Shown piece by piece: positions 60,702-64,000 of a DNA stretch of 64,000 bases. A model generated the notes under the pieces. It worked only from the letters and a program-made list of their open reading frames with translations, was not told where the DNA came from and searched no databases. A program made the translations under genes and the position numbers. The DNA is from Anammoximicrobium sp964486845 (GTDB lineage Bacteria; Planctomycetota; Planctomycetia; Pirellulales; Pirellulaceae), in the NCBI GenBank assembly GCA_964486845.1, contig CAZAQY010000004.1:1-64000 (forward strand), in the 5' to 3' direction. Position 1 is the first letter of the stretch. Each line of letters opens with the position of its first letter.

Positions 60702-60983
60702 TCACTCGTCGCCGGTGTCCGGGGTGTCGTCGTCGCGGAGTGCCTTCAGTCCCAGAACGCACAGCAAGAGGAGCATATCGGTGACGGCCAGCACCAGCAC
60801 GCCGGCTGCGATCCAGCGCAGGACCCGCGCCCCAGCCTCGTCCTGCATCGCCTGCGTCAGCGCAGCAGCGCCCATCAGCACCGCAAACGCAAAGACCATC
60901 AGCGGCAGGGCGAACACCAAAGTCGTCAAAACGCGTCGAGGAATCAATGGGGGCTCCTGCGGGCGCGAGGTTGTCTGCAGCAA
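60702..60983 (-). CDS. Small two-helix membrane protein
   Basis: A 93-residue protein with two hydrophobic segments (VLTTLVFALPLMVFAFAVLM and WIAAGVLVLAVTDMLLLLCV) and an acidic C-terminal tail (LRDDDTPDTGDE). It lies 49 bases upstream of the zinc-ribbon protein gene on the same strand and is likely co-transcribed with it. No family name is known to me. Confidence 0.7.
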   Translation of the reverse strand: MLQTTSRPQEPPLIPRRVLTTLVFALPLMVFAFAVLMGAAALTQAMQDEAGARVLRWIAAGVLVLAVTDMLLLLCVLGLKALRDDDTPDTGDE

Positions 60984-61311
60984 AGGACTTAACCGGCTGC
61001 GCCGGGATCTGAAATCCTAATCTTCCACCGAATCCTATAGGCTAGATTTTGAGGATTAGGGCACGGGGTGTCAATCCATGGCAGGGGTCGATGCCAGTAC
61101 CGGAGAGACCGGGCATCGTAGGCGTGTCGCTCCGCGCCACGATTCCGCTCGCGGAGCGAGCGGTCTACGATGGGGACTCGACATGCGGGGAACCAGGGCG
61201 TATTCTGGTCCGAGAGATGAACGCCGTCGCCCGGTGCGAGTTGGCGACTACTATCTCTTGTCGAATAAATACTGAGATTCGCATTTGAAAACCGCCAATA
61301 GGAGTCTACCC
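60984..61311. other. Divergent intergenic region with a degenerate repeat
   Basis: This 328-base gap holds, at about 61124-61170, an inverted arrangement of CGCTCCGCG and CGCGGAGCG related to the GCGGAGCGTGA repeat class. An AGGAG is placed properly for the downstream GTG start. No protein or RNA gene was recognised. Confidence 0.5.
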
Positions 61312-62316
61312 GTGATTGCACGAACCCTGCAAATGGTTGTGACGGCCATTGGAATCGCGGCGCTCATGGCCGCCATTGCAGCCGGCGCTCGGGCCGGCCA
61401 GCCGAATTACCCGCCGCAGCCGACCGTGATCGAGTACACGGTCGATCCGGCCTGGCCGAAGCGTCCCGACGAATTCGGGCCGCGGGCCGCCGTGCCGGGG
61501 GTCGCCGTCGACCGCGAGGATCGCATCTGGTGCCTGGAACGTTGTCGCGTCCCGGTGCAGGTGTACACCAGCGGCGGCGAGTTGGTCACGAGCTGGGGAC
61601 AAGACCAATTTAAAAGCCCGCACAGCGTACGGTTCGACAGCCAGGGAAACGTTTGGATCACGGATCACTCGGCCCACGTGGTCAAGAAGTTCACGCCCGA
61701 GGGCCGGTTGCTGCTGACGCTGGGCACGCCGGGCCAACCGGGAGAAGACGAGACGCATTTCAACGGTCCGACGGATACGGCGATGACTCCCGCGGGCGAC
61801 GTGTTCATCAGCGACGGCTACGGCAATCGCCGCGTGGTGCATTTCGACGCGCAGGGCAAGTTCGTCAAGGCGTGGGGCCGGTACGGCAGCGGATCGGGCC
61901 AGTTCTGCCTGCCGCACCAGATCGTCGTCGATTCCCGCGGCACGTTGTACGTGGCCGACCGCAATGCCGGCCGGATCCACTTGTTTGATCAACAGGGCAA
62001 GGCGCTCGGCGAGTGGAACCACTTGATCATGCCGTGGGGTCTGTGCATCACCGCCGGCGACGAGATCTGGGCTTGCGGTTCCTCGCCCCAGTCCTGGTAC
62101 CGCGATGGCAGCTATCCGCCTCCCAAGGATGCGATCTTCCTGCGGTTTGCGACCGATGGCCGAGTGCGGCAAGTGTGGACCGTGCCGGTCGGCCAGGACG
62201 GCCAGGAGCAGCCGGGCCAGTGCAACTGGCTGCACGCCGTCGCCGTCGACTCGCAGGGCAACCTGTATGCCGGGGACATCAACGGCAAACGCATCCAGAA
62301 ATTCGTCCGCAATTGA
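61312..62316 (+). CDS. Exported NHL-repeat beta-propeller protein
   Basis: A 334-residue protein. The GTG at 61312 is chosen because AGGAG precedes it at proper spacing; a signal peptide follows (MVVTAIGIAALMAAIAAGARA). The body is made of NHL blades (PHSVRFDSQGNVWITDHSAH, LPHQIVVDSRGTLYVADRNA, LHAVAVDSQGNLYAGDINGK), as in six-bladed propellers related to peptidyl-alpha-hydroxyglycine lyase. It is secreted or periplasmic. Ligand or activity is unknown. It leads a plus-strand group with an exported oxidoreductase and a propeller protein. Confidence 0.85.
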   Translation: MIARTLQMVVTAIGIAALMAAIAAGARAGQPNYPPQPTVIEYTVDPAWPKRPDEFGPRAAVPGVAVDREDRIWCLERCRVPVQVYTSGGELVTSWGQDQFKSPHSVRFDSQGNVWITDHSAHVVKKFTPEGRLLLTLGTPGQPGEDETHFNGPTDTAMTPAGDVFISDGYGNRRVVHFDAQGKFVKAWGRYGSGSGQFCLPHQIVVDSRGTLYVADRNAGRIHLFDQQGKALGEWNHLIMPWGLCITAGDEIWACGSSPQSWYRDGSYPPPKDAIFLRFATDGRVRQVWTVPVGQDGQEQPGQCNWLHAVAVDSQGNLYAGDINGKRIQKFVRN

Positions 62317-62429
62317 CAAGACTCAGTTACATCAGGCCGCTGTTGTTGGGTCCCGGCGGCCGCGAAGACAGGCATGGACCCGTGAACCGTCACTGACGTT
62401 GTAACCACTCATTGAGGAGTCCTCAGCCC

Positions 62430-63680
62430 ATGAACGCGAACTGCAACCGCCGCAATTTCCTGAAGGCCACCGCCCTCGGCGCTACGGCCATGTCCCTGTC
62501 CGCCCGCAGCTACGGGCGGATTATGAACGCCAACGAGCGCATCCGGCTCGCCCAGATCGGCTGCGGCGGCCGCGGCATCCGCGCGCACATGATGGGCGTC
62601 CACAAACACGACAAGGATCAGAACGTCGAGTACGTCGCCGTGTCCGACCCGTGGCGCGTCGCGCGGGAAGAAGCTGCGGCGTTCTGCAAGGAGTGGTACG
62701 GCGCCGAGGCGAAGAAGTTCGTCAGCTATCGCGACATCATGGCCCTGAACGACGTGGACGCCGTGCTCATCGCGTCGCCCGACCATCATCACGCCATCCA
62801 ACTGGAAGCCGCTGCCAAGGTCAAGAAGCACGTTTATGTCGAAAAGCCGATGGCTCGCAACGTGCCGGAACTGCTCCGTGCGGTCGACGCGGTCAAGGCC
62901 GCCGGGATCGTCGTGCAGGTCGGCACGCAAATCCGCAGTCTGCCCACCAGCACCGGCTGCCGCGAGCTGTGGAAATCGGGCATTCTGGGCAAGGCCTCGC
63001 GGATCGAGCAGTGCCGCAACGGCGAGCGGCCCTACTGGTACGGCTTCCTCAAGGACATCAAGAAGGAAGACATCGACTGGAACGAGTTCCTGATGGACGC
63101 CCCCAAGCGGCCGTTCGATCCCGGCGTCTACTCCGGCTGGTACGGCTACCTCGACTACACCGACGGACCGGTGGCCAACCTGGGGTGCCACTTCATCGAC
63201 CTGTACAACTACATCGCCGGCCTGCAGTTCCCGACCAGTTGCGTGTGCAACGGCGGCGTGTTCACGTGGAAGGACGAGCACAACTTTACCTGCCCGGACC
63301 ACGTCGAGGCGTTGTGGGTGTATCCCGAGGGCCTGATGGTCGCCTACTCGAGCAACTTCGGCAACGGCGGCGGCAACCGGCACCGGTACTTCTGCGAGAA
63401 GGGCCAACTGATCCTCGACAACTGGAGCATCCCGACCTACAGTGCCGAAGGCGGTCCGAAGCGCGACGGCAGCATCCGCGGCGTGGTCGAGGTGAAAGCC
63501 ATCGAGACGCCGGACCATTTCCTCGACTGGCTGCAATGCCTGAGAAGCGGCAAGCCGACGCGGGCCCCGATCGAAGCCGGCTACCAGCACTCGGTGGCCT
63601 GTTTGATGGCGGTGGAATCGTTCCGCTCCGGCCGCCGCACAACCTACGATCACACCACGCGCACCATCAACGCCAGTTAG
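62430..63680 (+). CDS. Exported Gfo/Idh/MocA family oxidoreductase
   Basis: A 416-residue protein with a Tat-like leader (NRRNFLKATALGATAMSL). It has Rossmann motif RLAQIGCGGRGIRAHM, DAVLIASPDHHHAIQLEA, EKPMARNVPELLRAV and C-terminal motif GPVANLGCHFIDLYNYIAG. It is a member of the planctomycete-expanded exported subgroup. The ATG at 62430 follows TTGAGGAG and starts the leader. It is 19 bases upstream of the next gene, so the pair is probably co-transcribed. The substrate is unknown. Confidence 0.92.
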   Translation: MNANCNRRNFLKATALGATAMSLSARSYGRIMNANERIRLAQIGCGGRGIRAHMMGVHKHDKDQNVEYVAVSDPWRVAREEAAAFCKEWYGAEAKKFVSYRDIMALNDVDAVLIASPDHHHAIQLEAAAKVKKHVYVEKPMARNVPELLRAVDAVKAAGIVVQVGTQIRSLPTSTGCRELWKSGILGKASRIEQCRNGERPYWYGFLKDIKKEDIDWNEFLMDAPKRPFDPGVYSGWYGYLDYTDGPVANLGCHFIDLYNYIAGLQFPTSCVCNGGVFTWKDEHNFTCPDHVEALWVYPEGLMVAYSSNFGNGGGNRHRYFCEKGQLILDNWSIPTYSAEGGPKRDGSIRGVVEVKAIETPDHFLDWLQCLRSGKPTRAPIEAGYQHSVACLMAVESFRSGRRTTYDHTTRTINAS

Positions 63681-63699
63681 CATCGTTCGAGGAAACGAA

Positions 63700-64000
63700 A
63701 TGAAACGGAATCTGATCTGCTCGTTCGCCCTGCTGCTCGGAGCATCCGCCGCGGTCTCTGCGGGGGACTGGCCTACGTACTTGGGCGACTATGGACGGAC
63801 GGGGGCGACGGCGGAGCAGCCGGCGCTGCCGCTGCGGCAGGCCTGGCTGTTTTCGTCAACGGCCGTTCCGCGGCGCACGTGGACGGAGGCGGTGGGACGG
63901 ATCATCGAGGGCAAGGAGATCGGCGACCGCGTGCGGTTCGACGACGCGCTGCAAGTGGCGGTGGTAGGCCCGCGCGTCTTTTTCGGCTCGTCCGTCGACC
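63700..64000 (+). CDS. Exported protein, probable PQQ-type beta-propeller (partial, runs off window)
   Basis: The first 100 codons are visible. A signal peptide (LICSFALLLGASAAVSA) is followed by GDWPTYLGDYGRTGATAEQP, a typical opening of quinoprotein-like propeller proteins (WP...GD..RTG). The frame is still open at the window edge (VGPRVFFGSSVD). It begins 19 bases after the oxidoreductase gene and is probably in the same operon. Confidence 0.75.
   Translation, partial: MKRNLICSFALLLGASAAVSAGDWPTYLGDYGRTGATAEQPALPLRQAWLFSSTAVPRRTWTEAVGRIIEGKEIGDRVRFDDALQVAVVGPRVFFGSSVD

Overview
The window reads as chromosomal DNA of a planctomycete, most likely of the Pirellulales. The grounds are the gene content: several Gfo/Idh/MocA oxidoreductases with twin-arginine leaders, c-type cytochrome lipoproteins, an NfeD/NfeD/FloA membrane cassette, ST7-like and zinc-ribbon proteins typical of the phylum, a fused AroD-AroE, and intergenic spaces filled with short dispersed repeats. 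GC content is high, and third-position bias produces very long antisense shadow ORFs. A run of 100 N at 33781-33880, inside a tandem repeat, shows that this is a draft or metagenome assembly. No tRNA, rRNA, CRISPR array, prophage or transposase gene was seen.

Layout. 1-504: remnant of xisH and an intact xisI. 548-10820, minus strand: a tight transcription/translation block nusA-infB-rbfA, followed by an endonuclease III-like protein without the usual catalytic residues, a TPR protein, a YebC regulator and a di-heme lipoprotein. 11073-15536, minus: a ketosynthase homologue with a changed active site, a short GT2-like protein, an orphan ABC ATPase, a frame-broken small gene and a MoxR ATPase. 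15793-22896: an ST7-like protein, a large exported protein, a small conserved coiled-coil protein and an iron-type solute-binding lipoprotein. 22956-33128, minus: prepilin peptidase, AroDE, MutL, a sigma-54 response regulator with a GAFTDA loop, and two exported glycoside-hydrolase-like proteins. 33182-38373, minus: a decayed kelch gene, the repeat/gap, an aspartate aminotransferase, a DJ-1/PfpI protein, FabH and a cytosolic oxidoreductase. 38723-43741, plus: NRDE protein, MnmG, a membrane TPR protein and an RluD-type pseudouridine synthase. 43754-46841, minus: two Tat-exported oxidoreductases flanking a small mono-heme protein.

47728-53444, plus: a long NfeD protein, a short NfeD protein, flotillin FloA and a small proline-rich protein, then a beta-hydroxyacid dehydrogenase. 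53874-56802, plus: a Wza-type export lipoprotein, a proline-rich lipoprotein and a GHMP sugar kinase. 56878-60983, minus: thioredoxin lipoprotein, YraN, DeoC, a truncated ROK kinase and two small membrane proteins. 61312-64000, plus: an NHL propeller protein, a Tat-exported oxidoreductase and the start of a probable PQQ-type propeller protein.

Two themes stand out. First, several family members have lost canonical active-site residues (ketosynthase, endonuclease III, GT2, perhaps NfeD) or carry altered ones (GAFTDA), which suggests repurposed scaffolds. Second, at least eight classes of short repeat occupy the intergenic spaces. Some supply the stop codon or C-terminus of neighbouring genes (rluD-type gene, aspartate aminotransferase, ROK remnant). 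I did not find one clearly new multi-gene system. The best candidates for new biology are the active-site-altered ketosynthase, the extended nusA operon, the FloA-linked proline-rich protein and the palindromic elements. All family assignments are by reading the translations, without database searches.
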